This document shows, piece after piece, positions 1-8,323 of a stretch of 27,599 nucleotides of DNA. The notes below the pieces were generated by a model. The model was given only the letters and a program-made list of their open reading frames with translations. It searched no databases and was not told where the DNA came from. The first letter of the stretch is position 1. Each line of letters begins with the position of its first letter. Position numbers and translations under genes: made by a program. Location: positions 1 through 27,599 of IMG/VR virus record IMGVR_UViG_3300017714_000120. One strand, 5' to 3'. Origin of the DNA: a virus.

Positions 1-66
1 AGATTCCGTTATAAATCTCCAGACTGGAGAGATAAAAGAAAAAGAATAGAAGATGGCAAAAATTAG
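1..66 (+). CDS. 3' end of an upstream gene (frame uncertain)
   Basis: Two frames are open from the window edge. Frame 1 ends at TAG 64-66, overlaps the next start by 14 bases and would end ...YKSPDWRDKRKRIEDGKN. Frame 2 ends at TAG 47-49 and would end ...VINLQTGEIKEKE. I prefer frame 1 because its third codon positions are more A/T-rich, as in the neighbouring genes, and because it is rich in aromatic and basic residues. Only about 15-21 residues are visible, so no function can be given. Its place before the fibre gene suggests a virion or tail gene. Confidence 0.35.
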   Translation, partial: RFRYKSPDWRDKRKRIEDGKN

Positions 67-2455
67 CAATACTTTAGCTTACCCCAATCAGGTACCTATT
101 AACCCAGAGGATTATTTAATTGGAACAGACGCATTGTCAAATCCAATTGAGTTACAAACTAAAACGTTTACAATAGCTGGTCTTGCTGATTATATATTAA
201 ATACTGTTACCCCTCCTGCTTCATCAGAAACATTTATTGTAAATGGGATGTTTAAAGCAATAGGAAGTAATACAGGTGGTGGAGTTGGTCCTGAATTACC
301 AAAAGATTTTTTAGAATGGACATCTGCTGTTACACCTATTACACAAGTTCCTTTATGGAGAGTTCCTGTAACTCTAAAATTAAAATTAGTTACATGGGCT
401 TGGGTTTCGGATGTTGTTATGGATATTCCTCCAGGAGATACAATGACTGTATCTATAGGTGAAGTTGCTAATAATGCTATTTCTAATTATGCTAACTATT
501 CTAAAAAGGAAGATTTATTTGTTATATCTGACCTTTATGATAAATCATATCCAAGAGGGGAAGTTGATGTTTCTAATTTAGATATTGTTTTAAATGCATT
601 TGAAAATATTGGTGTAATATGTGAAGGCAGTTTAAACTCAGGAATAACTCCAACGTATGGAGATATGGAGTTATCATTCTATTTTGAAAAAACAAATTCT
701 ATAACACCTATACCTCCTGTAACCGTAACATTAAATCCTTTTAATAATAACATTATAGATAATACTCCAGGTGCACCAAACTATACTTTGGCAGGTAATG
801 AGTTAAATGACATTAAACAAGGACAACCAGGAGTTAGCTATCAGTTTATAACAAACGGACTAGCTAATACAGGATATCAGTTTAAAGCATCCGCTCCTTT
901 TACTGCGACTAATCCAGGAGGAATATTTACAGTAGATGGAACTGAAACTCAGACATTAACAGGTGAGATAGAGGTAGTGCCAATTACTCCTGTCGGACCA
1001 GAATGGACATCTACAGACCCTGTAGCTGCAAATACATATCCTAACTTAGAAGCAGGAGATACTTGGACATATAACTGGACAACAAGTGATGACAATACAC
1101 CATGTGCAGATTTAGATTATGTTATTACAGTAGATGGGGTAGAGATATTCCCTGCTGCAGGAGCTAGTTGGTTGGTTTTTACAGATAATAACGATTGCAC
1201 AGGAACGCTAACAGGAACATATCCTGGAGGAAATATTGATGTAGTGATGACAGTAACAGATAATGATGGATTATCAGCAACTCAAACTTTTATAATATCA
1301 GGATTAACAGTAACAGGAGATACTTACTTCCAGTTTTGGAGTGATACTAGTGGGTCTATGAACAATACAATAGAAGTGACATCTCAGATAGCTAGTATGA
1401 CAGGTATAAAGATATCTGCTTCAACCACTGCAAGTGGTGCAACTGTAATAAAAACACGAACAGTTGTAGGTGAATATGTAGGGCTAGCAACGAATTTTAA
1501 TGCTTCTACTCAATCTGGTGTTTTGGGTGCACATTTATTAGTTAGAGATGGAATGGAAATAACTGGAGCTGGGATACCTGCAGGGACTTTCGTTGTAACA
1601 GGACAAAATCCTTCTACCTCATTTGGTTTAGTAAATGCTAATGGTTCTCCTGTAGCACTACCTGCTCAAATAAACACAGGAGTTGAATTAACTTTTAATC
1701 TAACAGACGCTATTAAATCTGCTGATTATGCAGACACATCTAATTTAAGAAACTTACTTCAAGATTTCTATGCAACAGGAGGAACTGAAGCAAGTGGAAA
1801 TACAGACAGAGCTACTAACGGTAGTGATGAGTTTGAAGCTCGTGTGTACTGGGGGATGAGTTATGTAGAAAGACAAATAGGAATGCTTGCCAATAAAGGT
1901 TTGGGAGATACTATAGGACCTGGAGGATATTATCCAGATGCTGACAATGTAGTAATTCTTGCTTTTGGTGATGAATCTGGAGGCGGTAATGCACAAACCA
2001 ATTATGCTATGGATTGTAGTGGAAGTATTTGTTGGGAAAATAGAGATAATGCTACAAATCCTAATATGGTAGCTGATATAGGTGCTGTTAGAAGTTTTAT
2101 TTCTACACTTGAAACTGCAGCAGGGACTACTAATATATACAGGTCTAAGTTTTTCCATACACTTTCATCAAATGAACGTACTATAGCTCCTTTAGTATCA
2201 CCTAATGGAATGTTAGCCGCAGCAAACTTTAATAACCCTCCAGTTAGTGATAGTTATCCTGCAGGAGACCCAGGGAGTCCAGCTAGTATACCTGCTAATG
2301 CATATTCTAATATAACTATGTTAAATGATTACACGACAAGCACTCCACCAAGAATGTATTGGTCAGAAGATTTAGAGATTTCCCCTGCAAACCCTGAGCA
2401 GTATTGGTACGACCAAATAAAAGATACTTTAGTGACAATGGGCTTTAATGTATAA
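53..2455 (+). CDS. Fibre-like virion protein with Ig/PKD-like and vWA (MIDAS) domains
   Basis: This 800-residue protein has no signal peptide. Residues 1-50 contain YLIGTD...KTFTIAGLADYI, the style of N-terminus seen on phage fibres that attach to the virion. Beta-rich regions follow at about 85-210 and 222-320. A PKD/Ig-like domain lies at about 335-418 and ends in the pattern VMTVTDNDGLSATQTF. A vWA domain then starts at about 424. Its MIDAS residues are all visible: D431-T-S433-G-S435, TGGT at 575-578, and D640 after the hydrophobic strand VVILAFG. vWA domains bind protein or carbohydrate partners through a divalent metal, so I infer an adhesion or receptor-binding role. A beta-rich segment of roughly 100 residues separates the DxSxS motif from the rest of the fold. 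The gene ends 16 bases before the next start. Which virion part carries it (head or tail) cannot be told. Confidence 0.8.
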   Translation: MAKISNTLAYPNQVPINPEDYLIGTDALSNPIELQTKTFTIAGLADYILNTVTPPASSETFIVNGMFKAIGSNTGGGVGPELPKDFLEWTSAVTPITQVPLWRVPVTLKLKLVTWAWVSDVVMDIPPGDTMTVSIGEVANNAISNYANYSKKEDLFVISDLYDKSYPRGEVDVSNLDIVLNAFENIGVICEGSLNSGITPTYGDMELSFYFEKTNSITPIPPVTVTLNPFNNNIIDNTPGAPNYTLAGNELNDIKQGQPGVSYQFITNGLANTGYQFKASAPFTATNPGGIFTVDGTETQTLTGEIEVVPITPVGPEWTSTDPVAANTYPNLEAGDTWTYNWTTSDDNTPCADLDYVITVDGVEIFPAAGASWLVFTDNNDCTGTLTGTYPGGNIDVVMTVTDNDGLSATQTFIISGLTVTGDTYFQFWSDTSGSMNNTIEVTSQIASMTGIKISASTTASGATVIKTRTVVGEYVGLATNFNASTQSGVLGAHLLVRDGMEITGAGIPAGTFVVTGQNPSTSFGLVNANGSPVALPAQINTGVELTFNLTDAIKSADYADTSNLRNLLQDFYATGGTEASGNTDRATNGSDEFEARVYWGMSYVERQIGMLANKGLGDTIGPGGYYPDADNVVILAFGDESGGGNAQTNYAMDCSGSICWENRDNATNPNMVADIGAVRSFISTLETAAGTTNIYRSKFFHTLSSNERTIAPLVSPNGMLAAANFNNPPVSDSYPAGDPGSPASIPANAYSNITMLNDYTTSTPPRMYWSEDLEISPANPEQYWYDQIKDTLVTMGFNV

Positions 2456-2471
2456 TTAAATTAAATAAATA

Positions 2472-2696
2472 ATGGATATAAGAAAAATATCTGTCGGTCC
2501 TGATTATAAGTCAGGGGCTATGCATTATATAGTAGGACAAGACGTGCTTAGTGGAAGTCATAAGATTCATTTAATCAAATTTGATTCTGAATTAAATTCC
2601 TATAAAATATACATAGAGGACAATGATGTTGTAATTCTTTGGAAGGAGTTTAGCTCGGCTATGCCTGTATCCATTGAATATAATATAAATTTTTGA
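2472..2696 (+). CDS. Small conserved-looking protein of unknown function
   Basis: This 74-residue protein starts at ATG behind an A/T-only leader and ends with TGA, which overlaps the TTG start of the next gene (TTGA). It contains DYKSGAMHYIVGQ near residues 11-23, then alternating hydrophobic and charged residues that suggest a small beta-rich domain. There is no membrane segment and no cysteine. I do not recognise a catalytic motif. The tight coupling to the co-chaperonin-like gene and the packaging genes suggests a role in head assembly or packaging, but that is inference from position only. Confidence 0.7.
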   Translation: MDIRKISVGPDYKSGAMHYIVGQDVLSGSHKIHLIKFDSELNSYKIYIEDNDVVILWKEFSSAMPVSIEYNINF

Positions 2697-3256
2697 AATC
2701 ACCAACAGACTTTATAGTTACCCCAAAAGATAATAAGCGATACGCTAATACTAAAAATATTGGAGGTATAGATTTTCTAGTAAGCTCCTCGGAAGAGGAT
2801 GCTACATACTCTAATAGATATGCAGAGGTAAAATCATTACCTATAAATTACTGTGGTCCTATAGAAATAGGAGACACCCTTCTAGTTCACCATAATGTTT
2901 TTAAATTTTACAACGATATAAAAGGAAGACGTAGAAGCGGAAGAAGTTTTTTAAAAGATAACTTATTTCTAGTTGATTCAGACCAGTTCTTTATGTTTAA
3001 GAAGGGGGATGATTGGTATGCTCATGACAGGTATTGTTATGTTAAACCAATAAAAACAAAAGAATCTATTATATTTAAGAATACAAAAGAAGAACCTCTA
3101 GTTGGCAAAATGATTTATCCTAACACTAAATTAATTAGTCAAGGTGTTTCGAAAGGAGACATTGTATCCTTTAAACCTGATAGTGAATATGAGTTTGAAG
3201 TCGATGGAGATAAACTTTATAGAATGTATGACCACCAAATTACAATGATATTATGA
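2693..3256 (+). CDS. Tandem GroES (Cpn10)-like co-chaperonin, probable head-assembly factor
   Basis: This 187-residue protein uses a TTG start in a TTGA overlap with the previous gene; there is no in-frame ATG near the N-terminus. Residues 136-187 follow the C-terminal half of GroES: a LVGKMI strand, then GVSKGDIVSF, then YEFEVDGDKLYRMYDHQI at the position of the GroES end that reads roughly EEVLIMSESDILAI. The first half also fits a GroES barrel: NIGGIDFLV matches the mobile loop that docks on GroEL (IVL in GroES), followed by RYAEVKSLP and IEIGDTLLVHHNVF. The second copy seems to lack a mobile loop. Phage T4 gp31 is the known precedent for a phage-coded GroES substitute that folds the capsid protein with host GroEL. 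Its place before the terminase, portal and capsid genes agrees with that job. The next gene starts in an ATGA overlap. Confidence 0.7.
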   Translation: MKSPTDFIVTPKDNKRYANTKNIGGIDFLVSSSEEDATYSNRYAEVKSLPINYCGPIEIGDTLLVHHNVFKFYNDIKGRRRSGRSFLKDNLFLVDSDQFFMFKKGDDWYAHDRYCYVKPIKTKESIIFKNTKEEPLVGKMIYPNTKLISQGVSKGDIVSFKPDSEYEFEVDGDKLYRMYDHQITMIL

Positions 3257-3396
3257 GTAGAGAGTGGGATTGGATGGATGATGATGAATTTGATAATATT
3301 CCTTTGAAGAAAGTTAAAAGAATTAAAAATGAAATCAAAAGAAATAAAGTTAAAGATAATAGAAGCAGGGCACAGAGCGGTAGAACAACTAATTAA
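3253..3396 (+). CDS. Candidate 47-residue acidic-basic small protein
   Basis: ATG at 3253 overlaps the TGA of the previous gene (ATGA), which is the usual sign of translational coupling. The product starts MSREWDWMDDDEFDNIP and then turns strongly basic (KKVKRIKNEIKRNKVK). Its last 68 bases overlap the next gene in another frame. The acidic, tryptophan-rich head followed by a lysine/arginine tail does not look like random AT-rich translation, and without this ORF there would be an uncovered gap of about 70 bases in a very compact region. No function is recognised. Confidence 0.5.
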   Translation: MSREWDWMDDDEFDNIPLKKVKRIKNEIKRNKVKDNRSRAQSGRTTN

Positions 3397-3607
3397 AGTT
3401 GCAAAAGAAGCTATCATTAAGCATGACCCTGAAGACGACTTGTCTGCAGATAGATTAAAAAATGCTGCAGCAACAAAGAAGCTTGCTATATTCGATGCAT
3501 TTGAAATATTAAGCAGAATAGAAGCAGAACGAGAAGCTCTCGATTTATCTGGGACAAATAAAAAAGTAGATACAAAACAAGGATTTGCAGAACGAAGGTC
3601 AAAATAA
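3329..3607 (+). CDS. Candidate terminase small subunit
   Basis: This 92-residue, mostly helical protein ends 23 bases inside the large terminase gene. The assignment rests mainly on position: the gene just upstream of the large subunit is usually the DNA-recognition subunit, and small helical proteins of about 90-160 residues fill that role. The stretch from about residue 30 to 70 (HDPEDDLSADRLKNAAATKK and a following amphipathic helix) could form an oligomerisation helix. I do not see a clear helix-turn-helix. It is short for the family, so another packaging accessory role is possible. Confidence 0.5.
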   Translation: MKSKEIKLKIIEAGHRAVEQLIKVAKEAIIKHDPEDDLSADRLKNAAATKKLAIFDAFEILSRIEAEREALDLSGTNKKVDTKQGFAERRSK

Positions 3608-5834
3608 AGATTTATATAAAATATTAGAAGACTATATTCCTAAAGCTGTCCTTACTAATAAGAATAGGAATAAGAGCTGGACTTACGGCTACAATAAAAA
3701 ATATGATTTTATATGTATATCAAAAACTGGAGAGCTTGGAGATATACTAAACATACAAGGCGTTATAGTTGGCTTACCCAAGCAGCCTAAACAAATACAC
3801 AGTAGGTCTAAATCTAAGACAGACCAATACTGGGAGAGAATAGATATTCCTAAACAGCTAAGTAAAATTCAATCTATATTTCAATGGAATGAAATGCCAT
3901 CTGAATTTAAAAATAATTGGGTAGATTATATTGAGAATGAGTTTGATAGTAGAGAGCTAGGCTATTGGTTTATGAACAATGGAGTTCCTACATATATAAC
4001 TGGAGCACATTATATGTATCTGCAATGGACTAGCATTGACGTAGGATATCCAGATTACCGAGAAGCTAATAGAATATTTTACATATTCTGGGAAGCATGT
4101 AAGGCAGATAGTAGAAGCTTTGGAATGACATACCTAAAAATAAGACGGTCAGGATTCTCTTACATGGGGTCTTCGGAATGTGTTAATACAGGTACTCTTG
4201 CAAAAGATTCAAGAGTTGGGATATTATCTAAAACAGGTTCGGATTCCAAGAAGATGTTCACAGATAAAGTAGTTCCTATAGCTAATAGATTGCCTTTCTT
4301 TTTTAAACCTATACAGGATGGTATGGATAAACCTAAAACAGAACTTGCTTTTAGGATACCTGCATCTAAGATAACAAAGAAGAATATGTATGTGGCGGAC
4401 AAAGAAGAGTTGATTGGGTTAGACACAACAATTGACTGGAAGAATACAGATGATAACTCTTATGATGGTGAAAAGCTTTTATTACTGGTGCATGACGAAA
4501 GTGGAAAATGGATAAAGCCTAACAATATACTTAATAACTGGAGGGTTACAAAAACTTGTCTTAGACTAGGAAGTAGAGTTATAGGGAAGTGCATGATGGG
4601 TTCCACTTCTAATGCGTTGAGTAAAGGTGGTGGTAACTTTAAAAAACTTTACGAAGATTCAGACGCAACCAGTAGAAATTCTAATGGGCAAACTAAAAGT
4701 GGATTATATAATTTATTTATTCCTATGGAATGGAATATGGAAGGTTTTATAGATAGATATGGAATGCCAGTGTTTAGGAAACCTGAAAAAAAAACAGTAG
4801 GAGTAGATGGAGAGATAATAGATAATGGTGCGGTAGATTATTGGGAAGCGGAAGTGGACAGTTTAAAGAATGACCCAGATGCTTTAAATGAATTTTATCG
4901 TCAGTTTCCTCGAACAGAATCTCATGCGTTTAGAGATGAGAGTAAGCAGTCATTATTTAATTTAACAAAAATATATCAGCAGATAGATTACAATGATTCT
5001 ATGATAACAGAACATCACGTTACTCAAGGTTCTTTTTCTTGGAAGGATGGTATTAAAGATTCTTCTGTTGTATGGACACCTAATAATAGAGGTCGGTTTA
5101 GGGTTTCATGGACACCTAATAAAAACCTACAGAATAGAGTAATAAAACGAAACGGTAAGAATCTTCCAGGGAACGAACACTTAGGTGCTTTTGGATGTGA
5201 CAGTTATGATATATCAGGAGTTGTAGGAGGCGGAGGTTCTAATGGTGCTTTGCATGGGCTTACTAAGTTTAATATGGATGATGCACCTAGCAATGAGTTT
5301 TTTTTAGAATATGTTGCTAGACCTCAAACAGCAGAGATATTTTTTGAAGAAGTATTAATGGCTTGTGTGTTTTACGGAATGCCTATACTAGTGGAGAATA
5401 ACAAACCAAGATTATTATATCATTTTAAAAACAGAGGGTACAGAGGATTTAGTTTAAACAGACCTGACAAAACATATAATAAATTATCAAGAACAGAAAG
5501 AGAATTAGGAGGTATACCTAACTCTAGCGAAGATGTAAAGCAAGCTCACGCTGCAGCAATAGAGTCTTTTATAGAAAAACATATAGGATTAGATATGGAA
5601 AACACATTTAGAGATTCTGACCTAATGGGTACTATGCCGTTTACCAGAACTTTAGAGGATTGGGCTAAATTTGATATAAGCAATAGAACCAGGTTTGATG
5701 CCTCTATTAGTAGTGGATTAGCTATAATGGCATGTCAAAAGCATCTTTACACACCTGAAACAAAAAGCTCAAAAATTTCCATTAACTTTGCAAGGTATAC
5801 CAACAAGGGATTAACAAGCGATATTATAAGATAG
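3585..5834 (+). CDS. terL: Terminase large subunit (packaging ATPase-nuclease)
   Basis: This 749-residue motor protein pumps DNA into the prohead and cuts the concatemer. ATPase domain: the P-loop position reads KIRRSGFSYMGSSE (R187, R188, G190, S192) without the usual GK[ST] lysine. Walker B is LLLLVHDES with D304 and catalytic E305. The coupling motif is STSN at 340-343 followed by a glycine-rich segment and NFKKLYEDSD. Nuclease domain (RNase H fold): D539 in FGCDSYD, E604 in ILVENNKP and D705 in RFDASISSGLA fit the three metal-binding acids. The best start is TTG 3585, since an in-frame TAG lies at 3567-3569 and the next ATG is about 100 residues inside. The gene overlaps the preceding one by 23 bases, and its TAG abuts the portal ATG. 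Confidence 0.92.
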   Translation: MQNEGQNKDLYKILEDYIPKAVLTNKNRNKSWTYGYNKKYDFICISKTGELGDILNIQGVIVGLPKQPKQIHSRSKSKTDQYWERIDIPKQLSKIQSIFQWNEMPSEFKNNWVDYIENEFDSRELGYWFMNNGVPTYITGAHYMYLQWTSIDVGYPDYREANRIFYIFWEACKADSRSFGMTYLKIRRSGFSYMGSSECVNTGTLAKDSRVGILSKTGSDSKKMFTDKVVPIANRLPFFFKPIQDGMDKPKTELAFRIPASKITKKNMYVADKEELIGLDTTIDWKNTDDNSYDGEKLLLLVHDESGKWIKPNNILNNWRVTKTCLRLGSRVIGKCMMGSTSNALSKGGGNFKKLYEDSDATSRNSNGQTKSGLYNLFIPMEWNMEGFIDRYGMPVFRKPEKKTVGVDGEIIDNGAVDYWEAEVDSLKNDPDALNEFYRQFPRTESHAFRDESKQSLFNLTKIYQQIDYNDSMITEHHVTQGSFSWKDGIKDSSVVWTPNNRGRFRVSWTPNKNLQNRVIKRNGKNLPGNEHLGAFGCDSYDISGVVGGGGSNGALHGLTKFNMDDAPSNEFFLEYVARPQTAEIFFEEVLMACVFYGMPILVENNKPRLLYHFKNRGYRGFSLNRPDKTYNKLSRTERELGGIPNSSEDVKQAHAAAIESFIEKHIGLDMENTFRDSDLMGTMPFTRTLEDWAKFDISNRTRFDASISSGLAIMACQKHLYTPETKSSKISINFARYTNKGLTSDIIR

Positions 5835-8270
5835 ATGAAAGAAGTAAAAGTAAAAATTTCATCTGTAGGTTTTCCTAGTCAATTTGTGTCAGATGCAGAA
5901 AAAGCCACTGATGAGTTTGGCTTACAAATAGGGCAAGCGATACAGTATGAGTGGTTTAAAAAAGATGGTAACGGTTGTCGTTATTATTCTCAATGGAGAG
6001 ACTTTCATAAACTACGCTTATATGCAAGAGGTGAGCAATCTGTTGCAAAATATAAAAATGAATTAGCAGTTGATGGAGACTTATCTTACCTCAACTTAGA
6101 CTGGACTCCAGTTCCTATACTTCCAAAATTTGTAGATATAGTAGTTAACGGAATGTCCGACCGATTATTTAAGGTTAAGGCATACGCTCAAGATGCTTTA
6201 TCTCAAGGAAAAAGAAGTAAGTATCAAGATATGATTGAAGGTCAAATGGCTGCTAAAGATATCTTATTAGATATTAAAGAGATGACAGGAGCAGACCCTT
6301 TTACAATGGACCCTGATTCGTTACCTGAGAATGATGAGGAGCTTACTTTATATATGCAGCTTAACTATAAACCTGCTATTGAAATTGCAGAAGAAGAAGC
6401 TATAGATACTATGTTTGCTGAAAATCATTATCAGGATATTCGTAAGAGAGTTGATTATGATTTAACAGTATTAGGAATAGGAGTGGCGAAGCATGAGTTC
6501 TTACCAGGTTCTGGTGTAGAAGTTAAATATGTTGACCCTGCTAATGTAGTATATAGTTATACTGAAGACCCTCATTTTAAAGATTGTTTTTATTGGGGAG
6601 AAATTAAAAATGTTCCTATAACAGAATTACTTAAGATAGACCCTAAGCTTACTAATGATGATTTAGAAAAAATATCTAAATACAGTCAGAGCTGGTATGA
6701 TTATTATAATGTAGCACAGTATTATCAAAATGATATATTCTATAGAGACACTGTAACATTGATGTATTTTAATTATAAGACCACTAAGAAGATGGTATAT
6801 AAGAAAAGAATATCAGAGAACGGTGCTGTTAAAATGATAGAAAAAGACGACCAATTTAATCCTCCACCAGAAATGATGGAAGATGGAAAGTTTGAAAAAG
6901 TTTCTAAAACTATTGACGTATGGTACGAAGGCATTATGGTTATGGGAACGGATATATTATTAAAATGGGAACTTGCAGAGAATATGGTTAGACCCAAATC
7001 TTCTTCTCAGCATGCTCTCCCTAATTATGTAGCGGTAGCTCCAAGAATGTATAAAGGAGTTATTGAATCTTTAGTTAGGAGGATGATACCTTTTGCAGAT
7101 TTAATACAAATTACTCATTTAAAATTACAACAGGTTATAGCTAGAGTAGTTCCTGATGGTGTGTTTATAGATGCTGATGGATTAAATGAAGTAGATTTAG
7201 GTACAGGTCAGGCTTATAATCCTGAAGATGCCCTAAGGCTTTACTTTCAGACAGGTAGTGTTATAGGTAGGAGCTATACACAAGACGGAGATTTTAACCA
7301 GGCTAGAGTTCCTATCCAACAGCTTACATCTAATAGTGGTGCTAGTAAAACACAAATGCTAATTACAAACTACAATCATTATCTTAACATGATTAGAACT
7401 GTAACAGGGTTAAATGAAGCTAGAGATGGTTCAACTCCAGACCCTAATTCTTTAGTAGGATTACAGAAGTTAGCAGCACTTAATTCTAATACAGCTACAC
7501 GTCATATATTACAAGGTAGTTTATATGTTTATAGAACATTAGCCGAAGCGTTAACATACAGGGTGGCTGACATTTTAGAATATGCAGATTTTAAAGAAGA
7601 TTTTATAAGCCAGATAGGAAAATATAATGTGTCTATTCTAGGTGATATATCAGATTTATATATTTATGATTTCGGAGTTTTTATAGAGGTTTCTCCAGAT
7701 GAAGAAGAGAAGGCACAGCTTGAACAAAACATTCAAACTGCTCTGTCTAAGAGTGATATCAATCTTGAAGATGCAATTGATATAAGAGAATTAAAAAATA
7801 TAAAATTAGCTAATCAATTATTAAAAGTTAAGCGTAAGCAGAAGCAAGAGCGTGATGAAAAAAATGAGATGATGAAGCAGCAGATGTTAGCTCAGCAGCA
7901 ATTAAAATCTCAACAGATGGCAGCACAGGCATCTATGCAGAAATCTCAAGCGGAGATGAATGCTAAGATGCAGATTAAACAAGCGGAGATTGCTTTTGAA
8001 ATAGAGAAGATGAAGAATGAAGCTCAACTAAAAAGTCAATTGATGGCTCAAGAGTTTGAGTATAATCAACAATTAAGAGATATTTCGGAACAAGCTTTAG
8101 CTAATAGAGAGGTAAGTAGAGAAGATGCAAAATCATCTCGAATAAGTCAACAGAACTCTGAACAATCTAAGCTTATAAATCAACGAAAAAATAATTTACC
8201 TCCTCAAACATTTGAGTCTAATGAAGATAGCTTAGACGGCTTTGATTTAGCGGAATTTGACCCAAGGTAA
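5835..8270 (+). CDS. Portal protein with long glutamine-rich C-terminal coiled coil
   Basis: This 811-residue protein starts directly at the terminase stop codon. Portals form the twelve-subunit ring through which DNA enters and leaves the head. The middle region shows patterns usual in large podoviral portals, such as YNPEDALRLYFQTGSVIG and a later GLNEARDGSTPDPNSLVGLQ segment, the kind of helix region that lines the channel. From about residue 655 to 785 the protein becomes a charged, Q/K/E/M-rich helix, probably a coiled coil or barrel extending into the head. The length fits crAss-like and other large portals. The assignment rests on size, position between terminase and scaffold genes, and these patterns. 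Confidence 0.85.
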   Translation: MKEVKVKISSVGFPSQFVSDAEKATDEFGLQIGQAIQYEWFKKDGNGCRYYSQWRDFHKLRLYARGEQSVAKYKNELAVDGDLSYLNLDWTPVPILPKFVDIVVNGMSDRLFKVKAYAQDALSQGKRSKYQDMIEGQMAAKDILLDIKEMTGADPFTMDPDSLPENDEELTLYMQLNYKPAIEIAEEEAIDTMFAENHYQDIRKRVDYDLTVLGIGVAKHEFLPGSGVEVKYVDPANVVYSYTEDPHFKDCFYWGEIKNVPITELLKIDPKLTNDDLEKISKYSQSWYDYYNVAQYYQNDIFYRDTVTLMYFNYKTTKKMVYKKRISENGAVKMIEKDDQFNPPPEMMEDGKFEKVSKTIDVWYEGIMVMGTDILLKWELAENMVRPKSSSQHALPNYVAVAPRMYKGVIESLVRRMIPFADLIQITHLKLQQVIARVVPDGVFIDADGLNEVDLGTGQAYNPEDALRLYFQTGSVIGRSYTQDGDFNQARVPIQQLTSNSGASKTQMLITNYNHYLNMIRTVTGLNEARDGSTPDPNSLVGLQKLAALNSNTATRHILQGSLYVYRTLAEALTYRVADILEYADFKEDFISQIGKYNVSILGDISDLYIYDFGVFIEVSPDEEEKAQLEQNIQTALSKSDINLEDAIDIRELKNIKLANQLLKVKRKQKQERDEKNEMMKQQMLAQQQLKSQQMAAQASMQKSQAEMNAKMQIKQAEIAFEIEKMKNEAQLKSQLMAQEFEYNQQLRDISEQALANREVSREDAKSSRISQQNSEQSKLINQRKNNLPPQTFESNEDSLDGFDLAEFDPR

Positions 8271-8298
8271 ACTGAATAATTTATATTGTTTAATGTAC

Positions 8299-8306
8299 TA
8301 TATTTG
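8299..8306 (+). promoter_or_regulatory. Bacteroidota-type -7 promoter element
   Basis: TATATTTG is an exact match to the Bacteroidota -7 element TAnnTTTG. It lies in the only sizeable gap (53 bases) between portal and scaffold genes and ends 17 bases before the scaffold ATG. No -33 TTG is found at the usual distance of about 17-23 bases; the nearest TTG is about 10 bases upstream. It would allow extra transcription of the scaffold and capsid genes. Confidence 0.5.
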
Positions 8307-8323
8307 TACTAAAATTTAATCTA

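Noticed and set aside
1754-2158. 134-residue minus-strand ORF inside the fibre gene
   Set aside because: Serine/isoleucine-rich antisense shadow of the vWA coding sequence.
8286-8306. Full -33/-7 Bacteroidota promoter before the scaffold gene
   Set aside because: The -7 box is exact but the only nearby TTG is about 10 bases away, too close for the normal spacing, so only the -7 element is claimed.
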